Positions 1 to 8,530 of a stretch of DNA of 64,000 nt are shown here, in pieces (the first letter of the stretch is position 1; the number at the start of each line of letters is the position of its first letter). The notes under the pieces were generated by a model, which made no database searches, was not told where the DNA came from, and was given only the letters and a program-made list of their open reading frames with translations. Origin of the DNA: Ornithinibacillus sp. 4-3 (GTDB lineage Bacteria > Bacillota > Bacilli > Bacillales > Amphibacillaceae); assembly GCF_040958695.1 (NCBI RefSeq), contig NZ_CP162599.1, positions 24,001 through 88,000 of the forward strand, written 5' to 3'. A program made the position numbers and the translations under genes.

Positions 1-112
1 CTGTCTTGAACTTTCGACGGACACGATGTGCTAGTATCGGTATTGCTCTCGTGACGTTGCGTACTTAACCGATGACGGTCCTTTTTACTGACCTTTTTGA
101 ACACGCACTTTT
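1..112 (+). repeat. Right part of MITE-like element family B (cut by window edge)
   Basis: This segment aligns by eye with the right half of the complete copy at 32708-32979 and with 36359-36450. All share a GATGT-CTAGTAT block, an ACCGATGA block and a terminal CTTTTTGAAC-type end (here CCTTTTTGAACACGCACTT). It carries one short hairpin at 19-31. It lies just downstream of the minus-strand amidohydrolase gene, and no ORF is supported. The element start lies outside the window. Confidence 0.7.
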
Positions 113-119
113 ATAAAAA

Positions 120-1295
120 TTAATCATTTAATTTAGCAACAGCTGCCACAAATACTTTAGCAGTAGAAATCATTGCTTCCTCATCAAAGTCAAAACGAGG
201 GTGATGGTGTGGATATACACGCTCAGAGTCGCTTAGACGAGCTCCGGTAAAGAAGAAAGTTCCTGGTTTTTCCTGAATGAAATAACCAAAATCTTCGCTT
301 CCCATTTTCGGTTCGATTTCTTTTACATTTTCCTCACCGAGAACTTCTGTAGCAATATCTTTAATATATTTTGTTTCAGTAGGATGGTTATAAACAGATG
401 CATAGCCTCTGTCATACTTAATTTCACATGTAGCACCATTTGCTGCGCAAGTTGACTCTGTTAGCTGTTTAATACGATTTTCTAATAAATCACGAATTTC
501 TGGATCATATGAACGAACAGAACCTGTAATAACAGCTGTATCTGGAATAACGTTGGGTGCTTCACCAGAGTGGAAAGAACCTACTGTAATTACTGCAGAT
601 TGAATAGGATCTACGTTACGGCTTACAATTTGTTGTAGATTTGTTACAAGCTGACTACCAATTACTAATGGGTCTACAGTTTCATGTGGTGAAGCTCCAT
701 GTCCACCTTTTCCAGAAATAGTAATATTAAACATATCAGCAGAAGCCATTGTATACCCTTCACGATAATAAACAACACCAGCTGGTAATGTACTTTGTAA
801 ATGTGAACCTATAACAATGTCTACACCATCTAAACATCCAGCTTCAATCATTGATTTTGCTCCACCTGGAAATTGTTCTTCAGCATGTTGATGAAGGAAT
901 ACAACATTTCCTGCTAATTCATCACGGTGTTTAGCAAGTACTGTTGCAGCTGCAAGCAATGTTGCGGTATGTCCATCATGCCCGCATGCATGCATTACGT
1001 CTTTGACAGTTGATTTGTATGGAACATCTTTTTCGTCTTGAATTGGTAGTGCATCGAAGTCTGCACGAATAGCAATTGTTTTTCCTTCTTTTTTACCACG
1101 TAAAAGACCAACAACACCATTTTCGCCAACCTTTGTTTGTACTTCAATATCTAAGTCTGTTAAATAATCAGCGATAAATTTTGCTGTGCGCTCTTCCTTG
1201 AAAGATAGTTCTGGATTTTGGTGTAAATATCTACGAATCTCAACCATTTTTGGATATAATTCTTCTACTTCTTTTAATAAAGTTTGTACATCCAT
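120..1295 (-). CDS. M20 family metallopeptidase / N-acyl-amino acid amidohydrolase
   Basis: 391 aa, the usual length of the family that hydrolyses N-acyl amino acids or related amides using a binuclear metal site. It starts with a helix ending RRYLHQNPELSF. It carries the metal and cysteine motif HACGHDGHTATLL near residues 102-114, an HAEEQFPGGA acid motif near 136, and a C-terminal MGSEDFGYF then HHPRFDFDE. The dimerisation domain (GGHGASPH) lies between. The enzyme looks cytosolic, with no signal peptide. The start has GGGAGAG before it. A consensus sigma-A promoter on the same strand lies about 155 bp upstream. Substrate is unknown. It takes the place of genes that precede dnaX in B. subtilis. 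Confidence 0.9.
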   Translation of the reverse strand: MDVQTLLKEVEELYPKMVEIRRYLHQNPELSFKEERTAKFIADYLTDLDIEVQTKVGENGVVGLLRGKKEGKTIAIRADFDALPIQDEKDVPYKSTVKDVMHACGHDGHTATLLAAATVLAKHRDELAGNVVFLHQHAEEQFPGGAKSMIEAGCLDGVDIVIGSHLQSTLPAGVVYYREGYTMASADMFNITISGKGGHGASPHETVDPLVIGSQLVTNLQQIVSRNVDPIQSAVITVGSFHSGEAPNVIPDTAVITGSVRSYDPEIRDLLENRIKQLTESTCAANGATCEIKYDRGYASVYNHPTETKYIKDIATEVLGEENVKEIEPKMGSEDFGYFIQEKPGTFFFTGARLSDSERVYPHHHPRFDFDEEAMISTAKVFVAAVAKLND

Positions 1296-1450
1296 ATAGA
1301 TCTCTCCCTTTTTTTTTCGTTAAAAAGTCAGTAAGTTCTGACAAATGACCATTGGGTATGCCAAGTGCATTTGAAAGACTTCAAAGTATATTTTTAAATT
1401 TTTCTGATAGTTCTGACGTAAAAAGGTTACGTTATTAGAGCTACCAATTG

Positions 1451-1479
1451 ATTATAGTGCCCGAATAATTAGTTGTCAA
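1451..1479 (-). promoter_or_regulatory. Sigma-A promoter of the M20 amidohydrolase gene
   Basis: Read on the minus strand: TTGACA (1479-1474), a 17-bp spacer, then TATAAT (1456-1451). Both hexamers match the consensus exactly. The resulting leader is about 150 nt. It contains an AGTTCTGAC motif twice, once within a GTCAG/CTGAC inverted repeat near 1327-1342. Confidence 0.75.
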
Positions 1480-1636
1480 CGGTAAATGATAGCCGTTTTT
1501 TCAATGGTATACAAGGATTTTGCACTGAAAAATAGAGCTAGAAATCTAGTAAGACATGTAGGTATAAGGAATCTGGGAAAATAGAAATAGTAAAATAGAC
1601 GAATTTTTATTAGAAAAGAATTATTATATTTAATTT

Positions 1637-1664
1637 TTGTCAAATCTATGAACAAATATATAAG
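1637..1664 (+). promoter_or_regulatory. Candidate sigma-A promoter for dnaX operon
   Basis: TTGTCA (1637-1642), a 16-bp spacer and TATAAG (1659-1664). It lies about 170 bp ahead of the dnaX start in an AT-rich stretch. Five of six positions match in each hexamer. Confidence 0.5.
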
Positions 1665-1833
1665 TAAATAGCGACTAAAGAAGAGAAGGAGAATTTAACG
1701 AGCTTCAAGAAAGGATCTAACCAGTCTACCAGTGAGAAAAGAAAGAAAAGGAGAATCTTTTATTCACTATGGTTCACAATTTGCCCTCTGTTCAGGTATA
1801 ATTAATAAGAATTCATGGAAAGGATCGTGCATT

Positions 1834-3510
1834 ATGGCGTATCAAGCATTATATCGCGTATGGAGACCGAGAACATTTGCGGATTTAGTTGGACAATCAC
1901 ATATAACAAGAACATTACAAAACGCGATAGAGCAAGGGAAATTTTCGCATGCTTATTTATTTTCTGGGCCTCGGGGAACAGGAAAGACAAGTGCTGCTAA
2001 AATTTTTGCGCAAGCAATTAACTGTGAGGCAGCACCTACAAGAGAACCTTGTAATCAATGTGCAGCTTGTCGGGGAATTTTGGATGGCTCAATATCTGAT
2101 GTAATTGAAATTGATGCAGCATCAAATACAAGTGTCGATCATATTCGTGAAATTCGTGATAAAGTAAAATATGCTTCTAGTGTTGTTCCATATAAAGTAT
2201 ACATTATTGATGAGGTTCATATGATTTCGGTAAATGCATTTAATGCATTGTTGAAAACATTAGAGGAGCCTCCAAAACATGTTGTGTTTATATTGGCAAC
2301 TACAGAACCTCATAAGATTCCTGTTACGATTATGTCACGTTGCCAACGTTTTGATTTTAAGCCTGTTGGGAATAAAGTGATGATTGAACGTATGAAGCAC
2401 ATAACATCAGAAGAAAATATCAAGATTACTGATGCAGCATTAGAGGTAATTGCGCTAGCAGCAGAAGGCGGAATGCGTGATGCACTTAGCATATTAGATC
2501 AAACAATATCTTATGCGGAAACAGAAATTGATATAGAAGATGTACTAGCAGTAACTGGTGGAGTGTCACAGCAGATTCTAACAGACATTGTTGAAGCAAT
2601 GCATCAACAGGATGTCAAAACCGCATTACACCTATTAGACGAATTAATTCAGAATGGAAAAGACCCTGGGCGATTTGTTTATGATTTGATTTATTTCCTA
2701 AGGGACTTACTCTTATATAAGAGTGCACCATCATTAGAAAATATGCTGGAACGGGCTCGAGTCGATACAGCTTTTGAAAAACTAGCTACATCTGTCTCTA
2801 TCAATTGGATTCAACAAGCGATGATGCAATTAAATCAATGTCAGCAGGAAATTAAATGGACAAATAGTCCGAAAGTATTCATTGAAATTGCAATTTTATC
2901 GATTACAAATCCATATAAAGAAGTACAAGGAGAAACAGCTTCTGTTGATTCAGATGCCATGGCTAAATTAACTAATCGTTTAGCGGGATTAGAGAAGGAA
3001 TTAACAGTGTTAAGGCAAGCTCCGGTAGCAGAAGCAAATGCTAAAGGAGAGGCAAGTCGTCCTACGCGAAAGATGGCTAAGGCAAATCGTTTTAAAATTC
3101 CATATGAGCAAATACGTATGATTTTAAATGAAGCGGAAAAAGCTGCATTACAAGAAGTTAATACAAAATGGGTTTCCTTTTTAAGTCAATTAAAGGCAAT
3201 CAATGCTCCAGCACATGCAACTATTCAAGATAGTAAGCCAGCTGCTGCTTCAGAGCGAGGTTTAGTTGTCGCATTCCGTTATGAGATCCATTGCTCGTTA
3301 TTCGTAGATAATCGAGAAGTAATTGAATCAACATTAGAAAATGCATTAGGGAAAAGATTATCTATCGTCCCAATACCAGCTAAAGATTGGCCAGAAGTGC
3401 GTAAAGATTACTTAGCAAATCAAGATACACCAAAACAAGAAGAACAAGATCCATTAGTAGAAGAAGCACGTAAACTTTTTGGTGATGAATTAATTGAAGT
3501 TAATGATTAA
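1834..3510 (+). CDS. dnaX: DNA polymerase III subunits gamma/tau
   Basis: 558 aa clamp-loader ATPase that loads the beta clamp and bridges polymerases at the replication fork. It opens MAYQALYRVWRPRTF. It has Walker A GPRGTGKT (45-52), a zinc-binding cysteine cluster around residues 65-80, Walker B IIDEVHM, sensor TTEPHKIP, and MSRCQRFDF with the SRC arginine finger. The C-terminal tau region is lower in similarity and charged. I chose ATG 1834, preceded by GGAAAGG. The frame is open upstream from GTG 1732, but those 34 residues do not belong to the family. Length agrees with the B. subtilis protein. It is first in the dnaX-ebfC-recR operon. Confidence 0.96.
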   Translation: MAYQALYRVWRPRTFADLVGQSHITRTLQNAIEQGKFSHAYLFSGPRGTGKTSAAKIFAQAINCEAAPTREPCNQCAACRGILDGSISDVIEIDAASNTSVDHIREIRDKVKYASSVVPYKVYIIDEVHMISVNAFNALLKTLEEPPKHVVFILATTEPHKIPVTIMSRCQRFDFKPVGNKVMIERMKHITSEENIKITDAALEVIALAAEGGMRDALSILDQTISYAETEIDIEDVLAVTGGVSQQILTDIVEAMHQQDVKTALHLLDELIQNGKDPGRFVYDLIYFLRDLLLYKSAPSLENMLERARVDTAFEKLATSVSINWIQQAMMQLNQCQQEIKWTNSPKVFIEIAILSITNPYKEVQGETASVDSDAMAKLTNRLAGLEKELTVLRQAPVAEANAKGEASRPTRKMAKANRFKIPYEQIRMILNEAEKAALQEVNTKWVSFLSQLKAINAPAHATIQDSKPAAASERGLVVAFRYEIHCSLFVDNREVIESTLENALGKRLSIVPIPAKDWPEVRKDYLANQDTPKQEEQDPLVEEARKLFGDELIEVND

Positions 3511-3646
3511 TTCCAGTGGATGTATTTCTTAAACAAAGCTAATTGTTGATAGAAGGACATGGAACGACTACAATATGTTTGATTTAATATGGTCGAATCC
3601 ATTTATTTTAATAAAAAAGAAGTTATTTTTAAGGAGGCTGTTACCA

Positions 3647-3967
3647 ATGAAAGGCATGGGTAATATGGGAAACATGATGAAACAAATGCAGAAAATGCAA
3701 AAGAAAATGATGCAGGCACAAGAAGAGTTACATGAAATGACTTTTGAGGCATCTGTTGGCGGCGGAATGGTTACTGTTACTGCAAACGGTAAAAAAGAAA
3801 TTACTGATGTACAAATTAAAGAAGAAGTTGTTGATCCAGACGATATAGAAATGCTACAGGATTTAATTATTACAGCAACAAATGAAGTGTTAAATCAAGT
3901 AGATGAGAAAACAAATGCAGTAATGGGACAATTCACTAAAGGCTTAAACATGCCTGGAATGTTCTAG
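3647..3967 (+). CDS. yaaK: YbaB/EbfC family nucleoid-associated protein (YaaK)
   Basis: 106 aa. Small dimeric DNA-binding protein of the YbaB/EbfC family, nearly always found between dnaX and recR. The N-terminus is methionine- and glycine-rich ([18 protein letters not shown]), followed by the family core [18 protein letters not shown] 3647 is set by a strong AAGGAGG at 3631-3637. The open frame extends upstream to 3575 but that part lacks family similarity. It ends 11 bp before recR, so the two genes are probably cotranscribed. Confidence 0.95.
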   Translation: MKGMGNMGNMMKQMQKMQKKMMQAQEELHEMTFEASVGGGMVTVTANGKKEITDVQIKEEVVDPDDIEMLQDLIITATNEVLNQVDEKTNAVMGQFTKGLNMPGMF

Positions 3968-3978
3968 GAGGCGCTTTA

Positions 3979-4575
3979 ATGTACTATCCAGAACCAATAT
4001 CTAAACTAATAGATAGTTTTACAAAATTGCCAGGGATTGGGCCGAAGACAGCAGTCCGCCTGGCTTTTTTTGTCATCAATATGAAAGACGATGATGTATT
4101 AAGCTTTGCTAATTCCTTGGTCAGTGCAAAACGCGAGCTAACACATTGTTCTGTCTGTGGCCATATTACGGACCAGGATCCTTGTTCGATTTGTCAGGAT
4201 CAATCCCGTGACGAATCTATTATTTGTGTAGTAGAGGATCCAAAAGATGTTATTGCAATGGAAAAAATGAAGGAATTTCGTGGGAAATATCATGTGCTTA
4301 ACGGTGTGATTTCTCCAATGGATGGGATTGGACCAGAAGACATCAATGTCCCAAGCTTAATTAATCGTTTAAAAGATGAAAATGTAAAAGAATTGATTTT
4401 AGCAACAAATCCAAATATTGAGGGAGAAGCAACAGCAATGTATATTTCTAGATTGGTAAAGCCATCTGGAATAAAAACAACAAGAATTGCACATGGTCTT
4501 CCAGTTGGTGGAGATTTGGAATATGCGGATGAAGTAACATTAGCAAAATCGTTAGAGGGAAGAAGAGAGCTATAA
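3979..4575 (+). CDS. recR: Recombination mediator protein RecR
   Basis: 198 aa, normal length. It works with RecF and RecO in loading RecA at gaps. It has an N-terminal helix-hairpin-helix ([14 protein letters not shown]), a four-cysteine zinc finger ([16 protein letters not shown]), a Toprim domain ([14 protein letters not shown] ... [15 protein letters not shown]) and the C-terminal Walker-like region [19 protein letters not shown] (here [17 protein letters not shown]). SD GGAGGCG precedes the ATG. It is followed by a short family B repeat that may also act as a hairpin terminator. Confidence 0.97.
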   Translation: MYYPEPISKLIDSFTKLPGIGPKTAVRLAFFVINMKDDDVLSFANSLVSAKRELTHCSVCGHITDQDPCSICQDQSRDESIICVVEDPKDVIAMEKMKEFRGKYHVLNGVISPMDGIGPEDINVPSLINRLKDENVKELILATNPNIEGEATAMYISRLVKPSGIKTTRIAHGLPVGGDLEYADEVTLAKSLEGRREL

Positions 4576-4582
4576 TATTTTT

Positions 4583-4620
4583 TTCAAAAAGAGGACTATC
4601 GGACTTTTTGAACATGCACT
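4583..4620. repeat. Minimal family B repeat: bare terminal inverted repeats
   Basis: TTCAAAAAG (4583-4591) and CTTTTTGAA (4604-4612) are perfect inverse arms around a 12-nt centre. The segment ends ACATGCACT like the right end of family B elements. It looks like an internally deleted copy. It sits 8 bp after recR and could also act as a transcription terminator, though it lacks a clean T-run after the stem. Confidence 0.6.
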
Positions 4621-4718
4621 ATTAATGTAAAAGACACAAAACTTTCAAGCAGGCTTGAGCAAAAAATCAAAAACGTAATACTTTTAGAAGATATTTCTAA
4701 AAAAGGTTAGGTGAGGAT

Positions 4719-4934
4719 ATGAGAAAACGTGTAAAGAAAGAACATGTAGATCAACAATTATTAAATGCCTTATTCCGGATAGAGCGAGAATGGAAGCAAC
4801 AGAGGGCAATTGTTGAACAAAGTATTGAGCCATCCGATTTTAATTTATTCTTTCTCGGTGTTTCTCAAGCGAAATATATGTGTCTAATTAGGGAAGCTAA
4901 AATACGAAAAGTAAGTGCTTTTCGCTACCGCTAG
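4719..4934 (+). CDS. yaaL: DUF2508 family protein YaaL
   Basis: 71 aa, cytosolic and basic at the N-terminus (MRKRVKKEHVDQQLL). It matches YaaL in position (between recR and bofA), size and the pattern of a short helical protein ending near residues 55-70 (FLGVSQAKYMCLIREAK). Function is unknown in the family. The start is supported by GGTTAGGTGAGG upstream. Recognised mostly by synteny and family pattern. Confidence 0.85.
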   Translation: MRKRVKKEHVDQQLLNALFRIEREWKQQRAIVEQSIEPSDFNLFFLGVSQAKYMCLIREAKIRKVSAFRYR

Positions 4935-5035
4935 AGAAGTTCTAAATACCCCCCTTGTTTCATAAGCTAATGAAGGAGTCAGTCCAGTGTTTTTACGGTC
5001 GTATTCTTAATTGCTGAGAAAAGGGGGTTATTTAT

Positions 5036-5302
5036 TTGACTTCAACCATTGTTATTGCAGTGATGGTAGTGTTGATTATTGTATTATTCTTTATTGGAGC
5101 GCCTCCAAAGCCAACAAAATTTGTAGGCCAAAGTTTGATAAAGTTAGGAATTGGAGTGCTTTTTTTATTCTTTTTTAATGTGTTTGGTGGGGAATTTGGA
5201 TTGCATATTCCAATTAATTTATTTACGGTCTTCATCTCAGGCTTTCTCGGTATTCTGGGGGTTGTCTCATTAGCTGCAATGCAAATATTTTTAGTGACAT
5301 AA
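5036..5302 (+). CDS. bofA: Pro-sigma-K processing inhibitor BofA
   Basis: 88 aa membrane protein that, in B. subtilis, anchors and inhibits the SpoIVFB protease in the mother cell until engulfment completes. Hydrophobic segments lie around 4-22, 38-52 and 62-85. The end, LGVVSLAAMQIFLVT, is family-like. The start is TTG 5036, decided by AAGGGGG (5021-5027) and by length (B. subtilis 87 aa). The next gene along in this neighbourhood is normally an rRNA operon or csfB; here a terminator and a Tat/dehydrogenase block follow. Confidence 0.92.
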   Translation: MTSTIVIAVMVVLIIVLFFIGAPPKPTKFVGQSLIKLGIGVLFLFFFNVFGGEFGLHIPINLFTVFISGFLGILGVVSLAAMQIFLVT

Positions 5303-5791
5303 GCTGATAAATATAATTTTTAACGCTTATTAAATTCGCTGTGTAAAGTTTTTATTGCCTAATAGTAGAAAAATCAGCGTAAGAAGTTAAAAAATTATAA
5401 ATGAGCACGCCAAGAACGATCTAACTAATTAAATTTCTGAGTAGATGAATAAAAACAGTTCGTAATGATGACAATATAAGCGAACTGTTTTTTGTTTGGG
5501 TAAAGTTCAGTAAAGATTCTATGTTTATTTCTTAGGATTACTTGATTACAACTTAATATATAAGGGAAAACAATAACAGTACTATGAGTGTCTTCAAGCT
5601 GGAGTGGACAACCATTGAGTACAGTAATACTATTGATTTTTTGTTTCTAGGGTTTGAGAGGGACATGCTTTTTTATAATAAATCCCATATATATGATATC
5701 ATTGTAATTTTCTGATATTAGCGTCTCAATTCTTGAAACAGTTAAAAATCAGGTGTATAATTTATTACTAAATAAGAAGGAGGGGATTAAA
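5303..5791. other. Intergenic region before the dehydrogenase/Tat block
   Basis: A 489-bp AT-rich gap. It holds the terminator at 5451-5495. A possible TTGAGA ... TAATAA promoter lies near 5654-5681 with a 16-bp spacer, and I do not weight it strongly. No ORF with a convincing ribosome binding site was seen. Confidence 0.4.
5451..5495 (+). terminator. Rho-independent terminator after bofA region
   Basis: AAACAGTTCG (5453-5462) pairs with CGAACTGTTT (5481-5490) around an 18-nt loop. A run of T follows. It lies about 150 bp after bofA. Confidence 0.8.
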
Positions 5792-6544
5792 ATGGCAGAG
5801 AAGAAAAAGGGTGTATCAAGACGTGATTTCCTTAAAACAACTGGTATAGCTACAGGAGCTGTAGTTGGTGGAGGACTCATAGGAGGACTCGTAGGATATA
5901 ACATTAAGCAAGGTGCAGATCAAACAGGATCAGAAGAGGGACATGAAACAGGACATCAAGGGGTAGAAAATCGCGGTCGGATGTTTTTCACGACTAACAA
6001 TGAATTCAACGTTCTTTCTCAAGCAGTTGAACGTATTTTCCCAGAGGATGATTTAGGCCCTGGAGCCATTGGCCTCGGAGTACCTTATTTTATTGACAAC
6101 CAGTTAGCTGGAGGTTATGGACAAAATGCTAGGGAGTACAGGCAAGGTCCTTTTTATGAGGGAGCACCAACACAAGGGTATCAAAGTCGTTTAACCCGAG
6201 CTGAGGCTTTCTTACAAGGAATTAAAAAAATTGAAGAAGAAGCAAGAAGCAGATTTGATGATGGATTCGCTAACTTAGAAGGGGAGCAAATGGATGAGAT
6301 TCTTACAGCTTTCCAAAAAGACGAAGTAGAGATGAAAGGTATTTCGTCTTCTACATTTTTCCAAATGCTACGTCAAGCAACATTAGAAGGTGCTTATGCT
6401 GATCCACTTTATAACGGAAATATAAATATGGATGGATGGAGAATGAAGGATTTCCCAGGTCACCAGATGGCGTATATATCAGAAATTGAAAGTGAAGAAT
6501 TTATGAAAATTGAACCACAATCATTAAGTAGCATGGACCACTAG
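5792..6544 (+). CDS. Gluconate 2-dehydrogenase subunit 3 family protein (Tat-exported)
   Basis: 250 aa. It starts with a twin-arginine signal: SRRDFLK at residues 9-15, then a glycine-rich hydrophobic stretch (GAVVGGGLIGGLVGY). The body matches the small-subunit family of membrane-bound sugar/gluconate dehydrogenases (FFTTNNEFNVLSQAVERIFPEDDLGPGA, then YRQGPFYEGAPTQGYQ). ATG 5792 follows AAGGAGGGG. The partner flavoprotein begins 13 bp downstream and TatA/TatC follow. I infer that this subunit is folded in the cytosol and carries the signal for the dehydrogenase complex, because the GMC subunit shows no signal of its own. Substrate is unknown. Confidence 0.88.
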   Translation: MAEKKKGVSRRDFLKTTGIATGAVVGGGLIGGLVGYNIKQGADQTGSEEGHETGHQGVENRGRMFFTTNNEFNVLSQAVERIFPEDDLGPGAIGLGVPYFIDNQLAGGYGQNAREYRQGPFYEGAPTQGYQSRLTRAEAFLQGIKKIEEEARSRFDDGFANLEGEQMDEILTAFQKDEVEMKGISSSTFFQMLRQATLEGAYADPLYNGNINMDGWRMKDFPGHQMAYISEIESEEFMKIEPQSLSSMDH

Positions 6545-6557
6545 GAGGGAACAGAAC

Positions 6558-8270
6558 ATGGCAAAAACATTAGATAAAGTAGATGTTGCAGTAGTTGGAT
6601 TAGGCTGGACAGGTGGAATAATCGCTGCTGAATGTGCAAAAGCCGGGTTGAAAGTAGCTGGTTTAGAACGAGGAAAAGAAAGAGGAACAGAAGATTTTTT
6701 ACGTGTCCATGATGAGCTTCGCTATGGTATTCGTTACGAATTAATGCAAGATGTATCGAAAGAAACGATTACATTTAGAAACGACCGCTCGATGCGTGCT
6801 TTGCCAATGAGACAATTAGGTTCCTTTTTATTAGGAGAAGGATTAGGAGGATCAGGAACGCATTGGAATGGACATGTGTGGCGCTTCTTACCTTATGATT
6901 TTGAAATTAAAACATTAACCGATGAGAAATATGGAAAAGATAAGCTTTCATCAGATTATCTTTTGCAAGATTGGGGCATTACATATGATGAATTAGAGCC
7001 CTATTTCTATCAGTATGAACTAGTGGCAGGAATTTCTGGAGATGGGAAAAATCCTTTTGCTGGTCATCGTTCAGCTGACTTTCCAACACCAGCAATGAAA
7101 AAAACACCAATCCTGAAGAAATTTGAAAAAGCAACAGAAAGCTTAGGATATTCACCATTCATGTTACCATCTGCCAACCTATCTGAAACGTATGAAAACC
7201 CAGATGGGGAAACAATTAATGCATGTCAATATTGTGGTTTCTGTGAACGATTTGGTTGCGAATATGGTGCAAAATCTTCACCAGAAGTTACTGTTATCCC
7301 TACAGCACTTAAAACAGGAAACTTTGAAATTCACTTTCATGCGAATGTAACAGAAGTTTTAAAAAATGGAGATAAAGTGACAGGTGTTAAATACATTGAT
7401 ACGCAATCAGGGGAAGAAGTTATTCAACCTGCTGAAGTAGTCGTATTAACAAGCTATGTCTTTAACAATGCAAAATTATTAATGGTGTCTGATATTGGTG
7501 AACAGTATGACCCTGATACTGGAAGAGGAACACTGGGTAAAAATTATTGTTATCAAATACTACCTGGAGCGACTGGCTACTTTGATGAACAGATGAACAC
7601 ATTTATGGGAGCAGGAGCACTTGGTATGACGATTGATGATTTCAATGGTGATAACTTCGACCATAGTGATTTAGACTTTATTCATGGTGGTAGTATGTCA
7701 ATTACACAACCGGGAGTAAGACCAATAGCCTCAAATCGTACTTTGCCAGATGTACCTACATGGGGACCAGAATTTAAGAAACAATCTATTCATAATTTTA
7801 CCCGATCATTGAGTGTTGGAACACAGGGTGCATCTATGCCTCATAAGGAGAACTTCTTGTCATTGGATGGCACTTATAAAGATGCATACGGTGTCCCACT
7901 TGTGCAGATGACGTATAATTTTACGGAACAAGATAAAAACCTGCATAAATATATTACTGCAAGAGCAGCAGAAATTATGGAAGAGATGGGTGCTCACACC
8001 GTTGTCCCAAATAGTCCGATTGAAAATTACAGCATTGTTCCATACCAAACGACGCATAATACTGGAGGAACAATTATGGGAGCTGACCCTGAAACTAGTG
8101 TAGTTAATAATTATTTACAGCACTGGGATGCGGAGAACTTATTTGTTGTAGGTGCAGGAAATTTCGCGCATAATGGTGGATATAACCCAACAGGAACAGT
8201 TGGTGCACTTGCTTACCGCTGTGCAGAAGGGATTATTAAATACAGTAAAGATGGTGGTTCACTAGTATAA
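6558..8270 (+). CDS. GMC family FAD-dependent dehydrogenase with cysteine cluster
   Basis: 570 aa. The N-terminal FAD-binding fold has GLGWTGG (14-20) and the acidic ribose contact E37. A mid-protein cysteine set, C223-x2-C226-x2-C229-x4-C234 (CQYCGFCERFGC), is of the type that binds a 3Fe-4S cluster in FAD glucose and fructose dehydrogenase large subunits. The C-terminal GMC motifs are THNTGG and NPTGTVGALAYRCAEGI. Pairing with a subunit-3 protein immediately upstream supports a membrane-surface sugar, polyol or gluconate dehydrogenase. No cytochrome c subunit is encoded nearby, so the electron acceptor is unclear. It has no own signal peptide and is probably exported by hitch-hiking. Confidence 0.9.
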   Translation: MAKTLDKVDVAVVGLGWTGGIIAAECAKAGLKVAGLERGKERGTEDFLRVHDELRYGIRYELMQDVSKETITFRNDRSMRALPMRQLGSFLLGEGLGGSGTHWNGHVWRFLPYDFEIKTLTDEKYGKDKLSSDYLLQDWGITYDELEPYFYQYELVAGISGDGKNPFAGHRSADFPTPAMKKTPILKKFEKATESLGYSPFMLPSANLSETYENPDGETINACQYCGFCERFGCEYGAKSSPEVTVIPTALKTGNFEIHFHANVTEVLKNGDKVTGVKYIDTQSGEEVIQPAEVVVLTSYVFNNAKLLMVSDIGEQYDPDTGRGTLGKNYCYQILPGATGYFDEQMNTFMGAGALGMTIDDFNGDNFDHSDLDFIHGGSMSITQPGVRPIASNRTLPDVPTWGPEFKKQSIHNFTRSLSVGTQGASMPHKENFLSLDGTYKDAYGVPLVQMTYNFTEQDKNLHKYITARAAEIMEEMGAHTVVPNSPIENYSIVPYQTTHNTGGTIMGADPETSVVNNYLQHWDAENLFVVGAGNFAHNGGYNPTGTVGALAYRCAEGIIKYSKDGGSLV

Positions 8271-8303
8271 ATTACGGTTTTAATAAAGAGGGAGATGAGG
8301 AGA

Positions 8304-8510
8304 ATGGGTGGATTAGCTGCTATTGGTATACCGGGATTAATTATTATATTAGTTATTGTGCTAATTTTATTTGGTCCAAGAAAGCTACCAGAAGTGGGCT
8401 CTGCAGTTGGAAAAACGCTATCGGAGTTTAAAAAATCAACAAGAGATATGATGTCTGAAGAAGATACAAAAGAAGAAAAAGTAAAAGAGGAAGAGAAAAA
8501 AGAATTATAA
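8304..8510 (+). CDS. tatA: Sec-independent protein translocase TatA/E-type subunit
   Basis: 68 aa from ATG 8304. It has one transmembrane helix (about 8-24), the [10 protein letters not shown] hinge (23-32), an amphipathic helix ([17 protein letters not shown]) and an acidic/lysine tail, the layout of TatA. It forms the protein-conducting assembly. An in-frame ATG at 8295 exists, but GGGAG at 8290-8294 is better spaced for 8304. It lies 33 bp after the GMC gene and 20 bp before tatC, in one apparent operon. Confidence 0.94.
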   Translation: MGGLAAIGIPGLIIILVIVLILFGPRKLPEVGSAVGKTLSEFKKSTRDMMSEEDTKEEKVKEEEKKEL

Positions 8511-8530
8511 CATAGAGAGTTGGTGACAAA

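Larger units (their letters stand above)
1296..1833. other. Intergenic region between amidohydrolase gene and dnaX
   Basis: A 538-bp AT-rich gap between divergent genes. It holds the minus-strand consensus promoter and a plus-strand dnaX promoter. I looked for the small cytoplasmic (SRP) RNA gene that precedes dnaX in B. subtilis and did not see its conserved GGAAGC / AGCAGG motifs. The open frame upstream of dnaX from 1732 has no family resemblance and is treated as leader. Confidence 0.5.

Noticed and set aside
1732..1833. N-terminal extension of DnaX from GTG 1732
   Set aside because: The family N-terminus begins at ATG 1834 with its own SD, and the 34 extra residues look like translated leader.
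1296..1833. Small cytoplasmic (SRP) RNA gene expected before dnaX
   Set aside because: The conserved domain IV motifs were not found on either strand of this gap.
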